From: Apodemus sylvaticus | Taxonomy: Eukaryota; Chordata; Mammalia; Rodentia; Muridae | Direction of reading: 5' to 3' | DNA length: 64,000 bases | Assembly (NCBI RefSeq): GCF_947179515.1 | Contig: NC_067491.1 | Span: 11,280,027-11,344,026 of the forward strand | Translations under genes and position numbers: made by a program | The notes under the pieces: model-generated | Databases searched by the model: none | What the model was told of the DNA's origin: nothing | The model's input: only the letters and a program-made list of their open reading frames with translations | Shown: positions 33,273 through 44,020 of the stretch, in pieces | How positions within the stretch are numbered: position 1 is the stretch's first letter | How the letters are laid out: the number at the start of each line of letters is the position of its first letter

Positions 33273-36200
33273 ATGTCCAATTTGGATGAGACACCTTCAA
33301 CTTCACTAATTAATCCTTCAGCCATGAAGACAACAGCCCTAGAGCCCTCACCGACAGGCTGGGTGACATGCACAGTGACATATAAATCAGAAAGCTGGGC
33401 TACCACAGAGAGCCACCAGGTGAGCAAAGGCAATCAGAGAATCCCCTCTCCATTACAGTCTTGTAAACAGCTTGGGACGGTGTATCATGCACACTCAGAG
33501 AAAGGCCATGAGAGGAAATGTGAGGCAGAGGGTGAAAATGACATGTTGTCTGAAGAGATCATCCGCTTTCTAAAGAGACTGAAACAGGAGATACAGGAGA
33601 GAGAGCTGAGGTGTGACCAGCCAGGCATTGGTCAGATAAGGAATCCCCTTGAAGAGGCTGGATTACAGCTGAGGCCCACAGAGTACACCCAAGATCCTGA
33701 GGTAGAGGCTGTGTTTGATGTGAGATCTATGTATGCAGGAAAAGTTCTCCTGGGTCCCTACAGCAGCATGGTGGAAGGTGTTCAGAAACAACACAATGGA
33801 AGGTTCTCAAGCTTCTTTGGACACCTACAACCCGGTGTCCCCGAGTGCTATGAGTCTCTTCCTTCTCAGAGGATTCCAGTGGCCGCCTCAAAGAAGATCA
33901 GTGGCTGTGTGAATGGGGAGATTCCTGCTTCTCAACTTCCTCCAAATTGCCCAGACAGAGTCAGCCATACCATTCTGCCCAACCAAATGCCAACACCCTC
34001 TCCATTGCAGCCTTGTAAACAGCCTGGGACAGTGTACCATGCACAAGCAGAGAAAGGCCAAAAGAGGAAATGTGTGGCAGAGGGTGAAAATGACATGTTG
34101 TCTGAAGAGATCTGCTTTCCAAGGAGACTGAAACAGGAGATACTTGAGAGAGAGCTGGGGTGTGACCAGACAGACAATGGTCAGATAAGGAATCCCCTTG
34201 AAGAGGCTGGATTACAGCTGAGGCCCACAGAGTACACCCAAGATCCTGAGGTAGAGGCTGTGTTTGACGTGAGGTCTATGTATGCAGGAAAAGTTCACCG
34301 GTGTCCCTACAGCAGCATGGTGGAAGGTGTTCAGACACAACAAAATGGAAGGTTCTCAAGCTTCTTTGGACACCTGCAACCCAGTGGCCCCGAGTGCTAT
34401 GAGTCTCTTCCTTCTCAGAGGATTCCAGTGTCCGCCTCAAAGAAGATCAGTGGCTGTGTGAATGGGGAGATTCCTGCTTCTCAACTTCCTCCAAATTGCC
34501 CAGACAGAGTCAGCCATACCATTCTGCCCAACCAAATGCCAACACCCTCTCCATTGCAGCCTTGTAAACAGCCTGGGACAGTGTACCATGCACAAGCAGA
34601 GAAAGGCCAAAAGAGGAAATGTGTGGCAGAGGGTGAAAATGACATGTTGTCTGAAGAGATCTGCTTTCCAAGGAGACTGAAACAGGAGATACTTGAGAGA
34701 GAGCTGGGGTGTGACCAGACAGACAATGGTCAGATAAGGAATCCCCTTGAAGAGGCTGGATTACAGCTGAGGCCCACAGAGTACACCCAAGATCCTGAGG
34801 TAGAGGCTGTGTTTGACGTGAGGTCTATGTATGCAGGAAAAGTTCACCGGTGTCCCTACAGCAGCATGGTGGAAGGTGTTCAGACACAACACAATGGAAG
34901 GTTCTCAAGCTTCTTTGGACACCTGCAACCCAGTGGCCCCGAGTGCTATGAGTCTCTGCCTTCTCAGAGGATTCTAGTGGCCACCTCAAAGAAGATCAGT
35001 GGCTGTGTGAATGGGGAGATTCCTGCTTCTCAACTTCCTCCAAATTGCCCAGACAGAGTCAGCCATACCATTCTGCCCAACCAAATGCCAACACCCTCTC
35101 CATTGCAGCCTTGTAAACAGCCTGGGACAGTGTACCATGCACAAGCAGAGAAAGGCCAAAAGAGGAAATGTGTGGCAGAGGGTGAAAATGACATGTTGTC
35201 TGAAGAGATCTGCTTTCCAAGGAGACTGAAACAGGAGATACTTGAGAGAGAGCTGGGGTGTGACCAGAACGACAATGGTCAGATAAGGAATCCCCTTGAA
35301 GAGGCTGGATTACAGCTGAGGCCCACAGAGTACACCCAAGATCCTGAGGTAGAGGCTGTGTTTGACGTGAGGTCTATGTATGCAGGAAAAGTTCACCGGT
35401 GTCCCTACAGCAGCATGGTGGAAGGTGTTCAGACACAACACAGTGGAAGGTTCTCAAGCTTCTTTGGACACCTGCAACCCAGTGGCCCCCAGTGCTATGA
35501 GTCTCTGCCTTCTCAGAGGATTCCAGTGGCCACCTCAAAGAAGATCAGTGGCTGTGTGAATGGGGAGATTCCTGCTTCTCAACTTCCTCCAAATTGCCCA
35601 GACAGAGTCAGCCATACCATTCTGCCCAACCAAATGCCAACACCCTCTCCATTGCAGCCTTGTAAACAGCCTGGGACAGTGTACCATGCACAAGCAGAGA
35701 AAGGCCAAAAGAGGAAATGTGTGGCAGAGGGTGAAAATGACATGTTGTCTGAAGAGATCTGCTTTCCAAGGAGACTGAAACAGGAGATACTTGAGAGAGA
35801 GCTGGGGTGTGACCAGAACGACAATGGTCAGATAAGGAATCCCCTTGAAGAGGCTGGATTACAGCTGAGGCCCACAGAGTACACCCAAGATCCTGAGGTA
35901 GAGGCTGTGTTTGACGTGAGGTCTATGTATGCAGGAAAAGTTCACCGGTGTCCCTACAGCAGCATGGTGGAAGGTGTTCAGACACAACACAATGGAAGGT
36001 TCTCAAGCTTCTTTGGACACCTGCAACCCAGTGGCCCCGAGTGCTATGAGTCTCTTCCTTCTCAGAGGATTCTAGAGGCCACCTCAAAGAAGATCAGTGG
36101 CTGTGTGAATGGGGAGATTCCTGCTTCTCAACTTCCTCCAAATTGCCCAGACAGAGTCAGCCATACCATTCTGCCCAACCAAATGCCAACACCCTCTCCA

Positions 36201-39143
36201 TCGCAGCCTTGTAAACAGCCTGGGACAGTGTACCATGCACAAGCAGAGAAAGGCCAAAAGAGGAAATGTGTGGCAGAGGGTGAAAATGACATGTTGTCTG
36301 AAGAGATCTGCTTTCCAAGGAGACTGAAACAGGAGATACTTGAGAGAGAGCTGGGGTGTGACCAGACAGACAATGGTCAGATAAGGAATCCCCTTGAAGA
36401 GGCTGGATTACAGCTGAGGCCCACAGAGTACACCCAAGATCCTGAGGTAGAGGCTGTGTTTGACGTGAGGTCTATGTATGCAGGAAAAGTTCACCGGTGT
36501 CCCTACAGCAGCATGGTGGAAGGTGTTCAGACACAACACAATGGAAGGTTCTCAAGCTTCTTTGGACACCTGCAACCCAGTGGCCCCGAGTGCTATGAGT
36601 CTCTGCCTTCTCAGAGGATTCTAGTGGCCACCTCAAAGAAGATCAGTGGCTGTGTGAATGGGGAGATTCCTGCTTCTCAACTTCCTCCAAATTGCCCAGA
36701 CAGAGTCAGCCATACCATTCTGCCCAACCAAATGCCAACACCCTCTCCATTGCAGCCTTGTAAACAGCCTGGGACAGTGTACCATGCACAAGCAGAGAAA
36801 GGCCAAAAGAGGAAATGTGTGGCAGAGGGTGAAAATGACATGTTGTCTGAAGAGATCTGCTTTCCAAGGAGACTGAAACAGGAGATACTTGAGAGAGAGC
36901 TGGGGTGTGACCAGACAGACAATGGTCAGATAAGGAATCCCCTTGAAGAGGCTGGATTACAGCTGAGGCCCACAGAGTACACCCAAGATCCTGAGGTAGA
37001 GGCTGTGTTTGACGTGAGGTCTATGTATGCAGGAAAAGTTCACCGGTGTCCCTACAGCAGCATGGTGGAAGGTGTTCAGACACAACACAATGGAAGGTTC
37101 TCAAGCTTCTTTGGACACCTGCAACCCAGTGGCCCCGAGTGCTATGAGTCTCTGCCTTCTCAGAGGATTCTAGTGGCCACCTCAAAGAAGATCAGTGGCT
37201 GTGTGAATGGGGAGATTCCTGCTTCTCAACTTCCTCCAAATTGCCCAGACAGAGTCAGCCATACCATTCTGCCCAACCAAATGCCAACACCCTCTCCATT
37301 GCAGCCTTGTAAACAGCCTGGGACAGTGTACCATGCACAAGCAGAGAAAGGCCAAAAGAGGAAATGTGTGGCAGAGGGTGAAAATGACATGTTGTCTGAA
37401 GAGATCTGCTTTCCAAGGAGACTGAAACAGGAGATACTTGAGAGAGAGCTGGGGTGTGACCAGACAGACAATGGTCAGATAAGGAATCCCCTTGAAGAGG
37501 CTGGATTACAGCTGAGGCCCACAGAGTACACCCAAGATCCTGAGGTAGAGGCTGTGTTTGACGTGAGGTCTATGTATGCAGGAAAAGTTCACCGGTGTCC
37601 CTACAGCAGCATGGTGGAAGGTGTTCAGACACAACACAATGGAAGGTTCTCAAGCTTCTTTGGACACCTGCAACCCAGTGGCCCCGAGTGCTATGAGTCT
37701 CTGCCTTCTCAGAGGATTCTAGAGGCCACCTCAAAGAAGATCAGTGGCTGTGTGAATGGGGAGATTCCTGCTTCTCAACTTCCTCCAAATTGCCCAGACA
37801 GAGTCAGCCATACCATTCTGCCCAACCAAATGCCAACACCCTCTCCATTGCAGCCTTGTAAACAGCCTGGGACAGTGTACCATGCACAAGCAGAGAAAGG
37901 CCAAAAGAGGAAATGTGTGGCAGAGGGTGAAAATGACATGTTGTCTGAAGAGATCTGCTTTCCAAGGAGACTGAAACAGGAGATACTTGAGAGAGAGCTG
38001 GGGTGTGACCAGACAGACAATGGTCAGATAAGGAATCCCCTTGAAGAGGCTGGATTACAGCTGAGGCCCACAGAGTACACCCAAGATCCTGAGGTAGAGG
38101 CTGTGTTTGACGTGAGGTCTATGTATGCAGGACAAGTTCTCCTGTGTCCCTACAGCAGCATGGTGGAAGGTGTTCAGACACAACACAATGGAAGGTTCTC
38201 AAGCTTCTTTGGACACCTACAACCCGGTGTCCCCGAGTGCTATGAGTCTCCTCCTTCTCAGAGGATTCCAGTGTCTGCCTCAAAGAAGATCAGTGGCTGT
38301 GTGAATGGGGAGATTCCTGCTTCTCAACTTCCTCCAATCTGCCCAGACAGAGTCAGCCATACCATTCTGCCCAACCAAATGCCAATACCCACAGCCAAAG
38401 AAAAGGCTCCTGGAGGCCAAGGGAAGATCACAGGGCTGGACTGTGGCCCTCAGCTCACAGAGGACATGCAGAAGGAAGTCAGCAGTGCTCTAGGCCCAGG
38501 GCCCAAAGAGGAGATTTTGAGTCAAGCCTTCAAGATGGCAGTTACTCGAGAAGACATGCGCACCCTGAGGGACAGCCACTGGCTCAATGACACAGTCATC
38601 AATTTTTACATGAATCTTCTCATGGCCAGAAATCAAACTCAAGGATACCCTGCACTTTATGCATTTAATACCTTCTTTTATTCCAAGTTACAGAGTGGTG
38701 GCCACAAGTCAGTCAGAAGTTGGACCAAGGCAGTAAACCTCTTTGCAAAGGAACTGATCCTGGTGCCTGTTCACCTGGATAAGCACTGGAGCCTGGTGGT
38801 GACAGACCTGAGGGAGAAGAGTATTGTCTACCTGGATTCCATGGGACTCAAGAGACCAGAAGTCCTTGCTCAGATTTTCCAGTATCTGCAGGATGAGAGC
38901 ATAGCCAGAAGGAATGTGGCTCTGAAGCCTTTGGAGTGGAAGCAGCACAGCATGGCAGCAGAGGAGATTCCTCAGCAGGGGAATGGCAGTGACTGTGGCC
39001 TGTTCACCTGTCAATATGCAGAATACATCTCCAGAGGCCAGCCCCTCACCTTCTCTCAGCAGCACATGCCTCTGTTTAGGAAGAAGATGGTGTGGGAAAT
39101 CCTGCACCAGTGCTTACTGGAGCCCCGCCCACCCAGCTGCTGA
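33273..39143 (+). CDS. SENP2-like SUMO protease with nine 183-aa repeats
   Basis: One open frame of 1956 residues from an ATG with A at -3. The frame is open back to an in-frame TGA at 33150, but no earlier ATG lies in it. Residues 1-58 have no recognised domain. Residues about 59-1705 are nine near-identical 183-residue repeats rich in acidic and basic patches (KGQKRKC, EGENDMLSEE). Residues about 1728-1949 form the C48/Ulp1 domain, closely resembling SENP2. The catalytic set is His1838, Asp1855, Gln1902 and Cys1908. The His-Asp and His-Cys distances of 17 and 70 match SENP2 (His478, Asp495, Cys548 in human). Seven residues extend beyond the usual SENP2 C-terminus. SENP2 is 589 residues, so the repeat block is the novelty. 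Expected activity is SUMO processing or deconjugation, probably nuclear, but the function of the repeats is unknown. Introns are possible (splice-like sites near 33143 and 33420). I do not assign a gene symbol. Confidence 0.8.
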   Translation: MSNLDETPSTSLINPSAMKTTALEPSPTGWVTCTVTYKSESWATTESHQVSKGNQRIPSPLQSCKQLGTVYHAHSEKGHERKCEAEGENDMLSEEIIRFLKRLKQEIQERELRCDQPGIGQIRNPLEEAGLQLRPTEYTQDPEVEAVFDVRSMYAGKVLLGPYSSMVEGVQKQHNGRFSSFFGHLQPGVPECYESLPSQRIPVAASKKISGCVNGEIPASQLPPNCPDRVSHTILPNQMPTPSPLQPCKQPGTVYHAQAEKGQKRKCVAEGENDMLSEEICFPRRLKQEILERELGCDQTDNGQIRNPLEEAGLQLRPTEYTQDPEVEAVFDVRSMYAGKVHRCPYSSMVEGVQTQQNGRFSSFFGHLQPSGPECYESLPSQRIPVSASKKISGCVNGEIPASQLPPNCPDRVSHTILPNQMPTPSPLQPCKQPGTVYHAQAEKGQKRKCVAEGENDMLSEEICFPRRLKQEILERELGCDQTDNGQIRNPLEEAGLQLRPTEYTQDPEVEAVFDVRSMYAGKVHRCPYSSMVEGVQTQHNGRFSSFFGHLQPSGPECYESLPSQRILVATSKKISGCVNGEIPASQLPPNCPDRVSHTILPNQMPTPSPLQPCKQPGTVYHAQAEKGQKRKCVAEGENDMLSEEICFPRRLKQEILERELGCDQNDNGQIRNPLEEAGLQLRPTEYTQDPEVEAVFDVRSMYAGKVHRCPYSSMVEGVQTQHSGRFSSFFGHLQPSGPQCYESLPSQRIPVATSKKISGCVNGEIPASQLPPNCPDRVSHTILPNQMPTPSPLQPCKQPGTVYHAQAEKGQKRKCVAEGENDMLSEEICFPRRLKQEILERELGCDQNDNGQIRNPLEEAGLQLRPTEYTQDPEVEAVFDVRSMYAGKVHRCPYSSMVEGVQTQHNGRFSSFFGHLQPSGPECYESLPSQRILEATSKKISGCVNGEIPASQLPPNCPDRVSHTILPNQMPTPSPSQPCKQPGTVYHAQAEKGQKRKCVAEGENDMLSEEICFPRRLKQEILERELGCDQTDNGQIRNPLEEAGLQLRPTEYTQDPEVEAVFDVRSMYAGKVHRCPYSSMVEGVQTQHNGRFSSFFGHLQPSGPECYESLPSQRILVATSKKISGCVNGEIPASQLPPNCPDRVSHTILPNQMPTPSPLQPCKQPGTVYHAQAEKGQKRKCVAEGENDMLSEEICFPRRLKQEILERELGCDQTDNGQIRNPLEEAGLQLRPTEYTQDPEVEAVFDVRSMYAGKVHRCPYSSMVEGVQTQHNGRFSSFFGHLQPSGPECYESLPSQRILVATSKKISGCVNGEIPASQLPPNCPDRVSHTILPNQMPTPSPLQPCKQPGTVYHAQAEKGQKRKCVAEGENDMLSEEICFPRRLKQEILERELGCDQTDNGQIRNPLEEAGLQLRPTEYTQDPEVEAVFDVRSMYAGKVHRCPYSSMVEGVQTQHNGRFSSFFGHLQPSGPECYESLPSQRILEATSKKISGCVNGEIPASQLPPNCPDRVSHTILPNQMPTPSPLQPCKQPGTVYHAQAEKGQKRKCVAEGENDMLSEEICFPRRLKQEILERELGCDQTDNGQIRNPLEEAGLQLRPTEYTQDPEVEAVFDVRSMYAGQVLLCPYSSMVEGVQTQHNGRFSSFFGHLQPGVPECYESPPSQRIPVSASKKISGCVNGEIPASQLPPICPDRVSHTILPNQMPIPTAKEKAPGGQGKITGLDCGPQLTEDMQKEVSSALGPGPKEEILSQAFKMAVTREDMRTLRDSHWLNDTVINFYMNLLMARNQTQGYPALYAFNTFFYSKLQSGGHKSVRSWTKAVNLFAKELILVPVHLDKHWSLVVTDLREKSIVYLDSMGLKRPEVLAQIFQYLQDESIARRNVALKPLEWKQHSMAAEEIPQQGNGSDCGLFTCQYAEYISRGQPLTFSQQHMPLFRKKMVWEILHQCLLEPRPPSC
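33448..38388 (+). repeat. Nine tandem 549-bp coding repeats
   Basis: Repeat starts fall exactly every 549 bases: 33448, 33997, 34546, 35095, 35644, 36193, 36742, 37291 and 37840. Since 549 is 3 x 183, reading frame is kept. Repeat 1 is the most diverged. Repeats 2-8 share VHRCPYSSM and QPSGP, while repeats 1 and 9 share a VLL-type segment and QPGVPECYES. Repeats 4 and 5 (counting the SPLQ start) lie among those with small variants, such as QNDNG instead of QTDNG in repeats 3 and 4 of the QND/QTD position. The pattern fits unequal exchange within the array. Confidence 0.97.
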
Positions 39144-39514
39144 GGCTGCTCTCAAGCCTTTGGTGGGTGGAGCTAAGGACTTGAGGCAGGGTGGGCTGAA
39201 GACTCTGGCAAGAGTTTCTGGGCTGTAAGGAGTGGGGGATGTCCCCCATCCTTCTACTTAGTGCTAACCAGGGACAAAGAGATTGACACCTGAAGCCATC
39301 TGTGAGACAGATGTGCCCAGCACAGGTTAGAAGCTACTCAGCCCACGCTGTAGACACTTGCAAGCATGTTTCTTTAAAGACTGTTAATTTTTAAAGGTGG
39401 GTTCTCTCAGTCAATCATTGGACTGAGCACAAGGTCCCCAGTGGAAGAGCTAGAGAAAGGACCCAAGGAACTGAAGGAGTTTGCAGCCCCACAGGAGGAA
39501 CAAGAATATGAACC
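39144..39514 (+). other. 3' flank/UTR of SENP2-like gene (copy B)
   Basis: Equivalent of 954-1324 after the complete gene. The nearest downstream AATAAA is at 39943, in the 5' LTR of the copy B provirus. Confidence 0.5.
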
Positions 39515-39802
39515 AACCAGAGCTCCCAGAGACTAAATTATAAACCAAAGAGTTCACATGGAAGGACCCATGGCTCCAGCTGCATATGTATCAGAGGATG
39601 GTCTTGTTGGACATCAAAGGGAGGAGAGGCCCTTGGTCCTGAGAAGACCAGGGGCCGGTGTAGAGTGGAATACCAGGACAGGGAAGCAGGGATGGGAGGG
39701 TGGGTGAGAAGGGGGAGGGGAGATGGGATAGGGTGTTTTCAGTGTGGAAACCAGAAAGGGCAAATCATTCAAAATGTAAAGAAAGAAAATATCTCATAAA
39801 AA
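39515..39802 (+). mobile_element. L1 3'-UTR relic (copy B)
   Basis: Same truncated L1 3' end as at 1325-1612, carried along by the amplicon duplication. Confidence 0.7.
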
Positions 39803-39832
39803 AAATAGACTGTATTTGTGAACTTAGGTCAA

Positions 39833-40170
39833 TGTTGGGGTCAGTTGTGGATAACCCTGGTCTTGTATTTTGATGCTACTTCCACTTCTCGAAGGGGCTT
39901 CAAAGGAGGAGTTGCAAACCTTTTCTCCACCTTTACTTTTGAAATAAAGGCTTGAGCCAATGATTGTGCAGGAGGAAAGGGGGAGGAACTGTGGGATCAA
40001 CTGAGAGGCTGCAGAGAGAGAAGCTCCTGGCCTGGAGAAACCCCAAGTTCTATGGGATAATAAAGATGGGAACAGAGTAGGGTAGTGGGAGATCTGCCCT
40101 ATGTAAGCTAATAGCTTGTACTGTTACTGATCGAGATGAGATTTCTTTTGCCTGATTGAAAAATATAGCA
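39833..40170 (+). repeat. 5' LTR of + strand provirus (copy B)
   Basis: Equivalent of 1643-1980. It lies about 690 bases after the stop codon of the complete protease gene. Confidence 0.75.
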
Positions 40171-40414
40171 TCAAAATGGCACCCATCTTTTGACTTAGAA
40201 CCAAACAAACCTGAGATAAAAATTTCACTGCCCCCCATCCACTAATAAGGCTTGGGCAGCAATATAGGCTGCAGCTGTATGGATTGGAAGCCAAATAGGT
40301 CTGATAGGCCCCCAGGGAAAGGCAGAGAGACCCCTCCCCTTGAATAAATCCCTAGACAAAGGAACAATTGGTTCTAGACCAGGTAATTCACTGATATGAG
40401 AGATATATAGCATC

Positions 40415-41339
40415 TTGATACTTAAAAGATGGGAAAAAACAATACATGTCTTTTTGTCTTTATTTCATGATATTTTGAATGGTTTGACAGGGATGGAATT
40501 AGAGGAAAAAGTCACCTTATTTACTGGTATTGCAATAACTATTCTCTTGATTCACTATGTCCTCTCAAAAGTCGATGCCCTAGACAAAAAGTTCCTTGCC
40601 TTAGAAAAGAGATTAGAAGTAACACTAGAACTAAAGGTTCAGGATTTCATAGGTCAAAATATGGTAGATGCTGCAATATTAGAATTACAACATAAAGAGA
40701 ATCTAAGATTTTGGAAGCAGGGCTTATAACAGAATTATAGGAAATTATAGAGCAGCATGAACAACAGAAATAGAAATTTAAGACTTGGCAATGTGGCCTA
40801 GAGGAAACACTAGAATTGAAGGCCCAGGAAATTATAGAACAGAATAAGAGACAGAAAGAAGAGAATGAAGGTGGGGGACAGGAGTTAGAAAAGATGCTAG
40901 AACAAAGGATGCAGCAGCTCACAGATCAGACTGAGCAGCAGAGAGAGAATAATGAGGATTGGAAGCTAGACTTGGAGAATAACCTTTTCAAATTAATCAA
41001 TCAAAATAAAATGGACAGCAGACTATCAGAACTGCAATATAAAGAAAAGATCAAAATGTGGAGGCAGAACCTTGAACAGAAATGACAGGAACTCAAGGAA
41101 CAGGAAGAGTGACAAAAGGAGAACCATGAAGTTTGGACACAAACCTTAAGGGAGGAATTTAAAATTTCAATTAAAGCCAGGTGGTGGTGGCACACGCCTG
41201 TAATCCCAGCACTCTGGGAAGCAGAGGCAGGCAGATTTCTGAGTTTGAGGCCAGCCTGGTCTACAGAGTGAGTTCCAGGACAGCCAGGACAACACAGAGA
41301 AACCCAGTCTCAACAAAAACCAAACCCCAAAACCAAAAA

Positions 41340-41390
<51 letters not shown>

Positions 41391-42290
41391 AATTCCAATT
41401 AAGGAAAATACTCAGGTGGAGACAGAAGATAAAAGTAGAGAAAGCCAACCACAGGTTTTTAAAAAACAAACCTTAGTCTATCCAGTCAATATAGAACAAA
41501 GACCTCCAGATGGTGATCATCCCGAGGGTTATCAGGAATTCAATTGGCAACCTGTGGATGTGTTAGATCTGAGAAATTTTAAGGAAAATGTCACTAATCT
41601 GGGAATGCATTAGACATTTTTAAAGCTAATCCTGACTTCTTGGGTAATAAAAATAGAATAATCCCTCAAGACTTGAAGAATATGCCAAGAGAAATACTAG
41701 ATCCTGCTGCTAATTTGCAATGAGTCGCATGGTGTGGAGATGAGACCATGGAGGGAGATAGCAGGACACAATAGAGCCAGGGTAGAGAGATTTCCACAGA
41801 CCAACTGCTTGGTGAGGGTTGCTTTGCTGAGGCAGAGGTACAGGCTATATATGATGAAGACACTCTAGCGTTGTGATGATTGTCAGCTTTAAAGGCCTGG
41901 GACAAAGTTGCAGAATCAGGGAAAAGACTTGAACCATTTATTCAAGTCATACAAGGTCCATAGGAAACCATCTCTGACTTTTTACAAAGACTAACCTCAG
42001 CTGTGAAAAGGAGTATATCAGATTCCACAGCATGGAAGGCAATGATTGAGTCTTTAGCTTTTGAGAATGCAAATCCTGAAGTCAAGGAAGTAATCAGACC
42101 ACTGAGGGCAAGGTTAGCATCAATAGATGAGTGGATTAGATATACAACTGATGTTGTATCTGGCTCACCTGATATGACTGTAATTGGAGAAGCTGCCACT
42201 AGACACCTAGAAGTGACCCAAGCTTTTAAATGTTGTAATTGTGGTGATTGGGGTCATCTCAGAAATGACAGTAGAAAAAAACCAAAGTAA
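40415..42290 (+). pseudogene. Broken gag remnants (copy B)
   Basis: Duplicate of 2225-4104. The fragments at 40415-40729, 40816-41085, 41416-41613 and 42003-42290 show the same stops and the same defective zinc knuckle. Confidence 0.75.
41176..41388 (+). mobile_element. B1 SINE with (AAAT)n tail (copy B)
   Basis: Duplicate of 2986-3202 inside the copy B provirus gag region. Confidence 0.93.
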
Positions 42291-42610
42291 TACCAAAAGG
42301 GGGCCTATGCCTTTTGCAATATATCAAAGGTGTGGCAAAGGCTGACATTTGACTAGGGAATATAGAGCAACAACAGACAAATGGGGAAATATCCGGCCAA
42401 AAAACCTGCCAGGTGTACCTGTCACAGGCCCAGTGCCAGGCAGGGAGAGTTCTCTTCTTCAAGACAATTAAGTGTCACTGCTTCAAAAACAGATGTTCTG
42501 AGATCAGATAAGGCGGAGACAATTTCTCAACACAATTCAGAAAGCCTCAAAACGACCCAAAAACTAATATTTTTTCACACTTCTATAGAGGATCAAAATG
42601 CAGGATATTA

Positions 42611-42844
42611 GTGAACAATATTGAGATTGAAGGAATTGTTGACACTGAAGCAGACGACACCATTATAGCTCCAAAATCTTGGCCTGTAATTTGTTCACTT
42701 CAAGAAGTAGACATCCAATTGCGAGGTGTTGGGACCTTATCCCCAATAAAGCAAAGTCTCAGATGTCTTAAATATATAGGACCAGTAGGTCAGGTAGGAA
42801 GGAAAAGTAACCTTGGCTTCCTGGGGATTGCAAATAAACCCTGA
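42611..42844 (+). pseudogene. Retroviral protease remnant (copy B)
   Basis: Duplicate of 4425-4658 with the same Glu in the active-site triad and the same break before RT. Confidence 0.7.
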
Positions 42845-44020
42845 AAAAATACAAGGAGGAGATTCTATTAATTATCTAGGATATAAAATAAATCTGCAAA
42901 GGGTTAGGCCACAAAAGGTGCAAATCAGAAGAAGCTAATTAAGGATCCTTAATGATTTTCAGAAGCTCCTGGGAGATATCAACTGGTGGTGGCATTCGAT
43001 TGGCTTGGCCATTCAAGAGTTAAGCAATATATTTGAACCTTATAAGGTGATAAGGATTTAAATAGTGCAAGGAAACTATCAGCTGAGGGTGAGAAGGAGT
43101 TTACTTTGGTAGAAAGGAAATTGTGGGATACACATCTAGGTCAGATTGATCCAAAGATGGCCTGCATCTTAGTTATCTTATGTTCTACACCTTCCCCTAC
43201 AGGAATTCTTATGCAGAGGGAAGATTACATCTTAGAACATATATTTTTAACACATAAACAGAGTAAGAAATTAAAAACCTACATTGAGAAAGTCTCTGAA
43301 TTGATAATTAAAGGAATAATGAGACTTTGACAATTGGTCGGAATGGATCCAGCTGAAAACTGTGGTACCTTTTACTAACACAGAAATTGCCTCACTATGG
43401 GTACAAGATGAACATTGGCAAAGAGCATGCAGTGACTTCTCGGGAGAGATTAACACCAGATACCCTAAAAGCAAGTGGCTTCAAGTCATAAAAAGAACTT
43501 ATTGGATTCTACCTCATATAATAAAGAAAACTCCAGGCCGGTGGTGGTGGTGGTGGCAGCGGCGGTACACGCCTGTAATCCCAATACTCTGGGAGGCAGA
43601 GGCAGGGGGACTTCGAGGCCAGCCTGGTCTAGTTTCAGGACAGCCAGGGCTATACAGAGAAACCCTGTCTCGAAAAAAACAAATACAAAAAACCAAAACC
43701 AAACAAACAAACAAAATAAGAAACAAACAATCAAAAAAAAAAACCCTCCAATATCTGGAGCCCCTACATTTTACACTGATGACAATAAATCAGAAAGGGC
43801 AGGATATAAATCAGAAGATGTAAGTAAGGTGGCTAAGAGTCCCTATAAGTCAGTTCAAAAATCTGAATTATATGCAATAATCATGGTGTTACCAGATTTT
43901 CAAGAGTCTTTTAATATAGTAACTGATTCTCAATATGCAGAAGGGGTTGTGTTACATATAGAGACTGCTGAACTTATACAGGATGATTCTGAACTGACTT
44001 CATTATTTATTCAGCTATAA
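42845..44020 (+). pseudogene. RT connection and RNase H remnant (copy B)
   Basis: Duplicate of 4659-5832. Two extra A bases in the B1 tail change which short frame runs through the B1/RNase H junction, but the domain is still interrupted. Confidence 0.7.
43537..43742 (+). mobile_element. B1 SINE inside RNase H remnant (copy B)
   Basis: Duplicate of 5351-5554 with a slightly longer A-run in its tail. Confidence 0.92.

Noticed and set aside
33913..38020. Recurring 72-codon + strand and 81-codon - strand frames, one of each per 549-bp repeat
   Set aside because: They are shadows of the protease frame copied with each repeat; the same fixed shift and near-identical sequence give no independent evidence of coding.
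33448..38388. CRISPR-like or satellite array
   Set aside because: Repeat units are 549 bp with no spacers, and the whole block is one coding frame joined to a protease domain.
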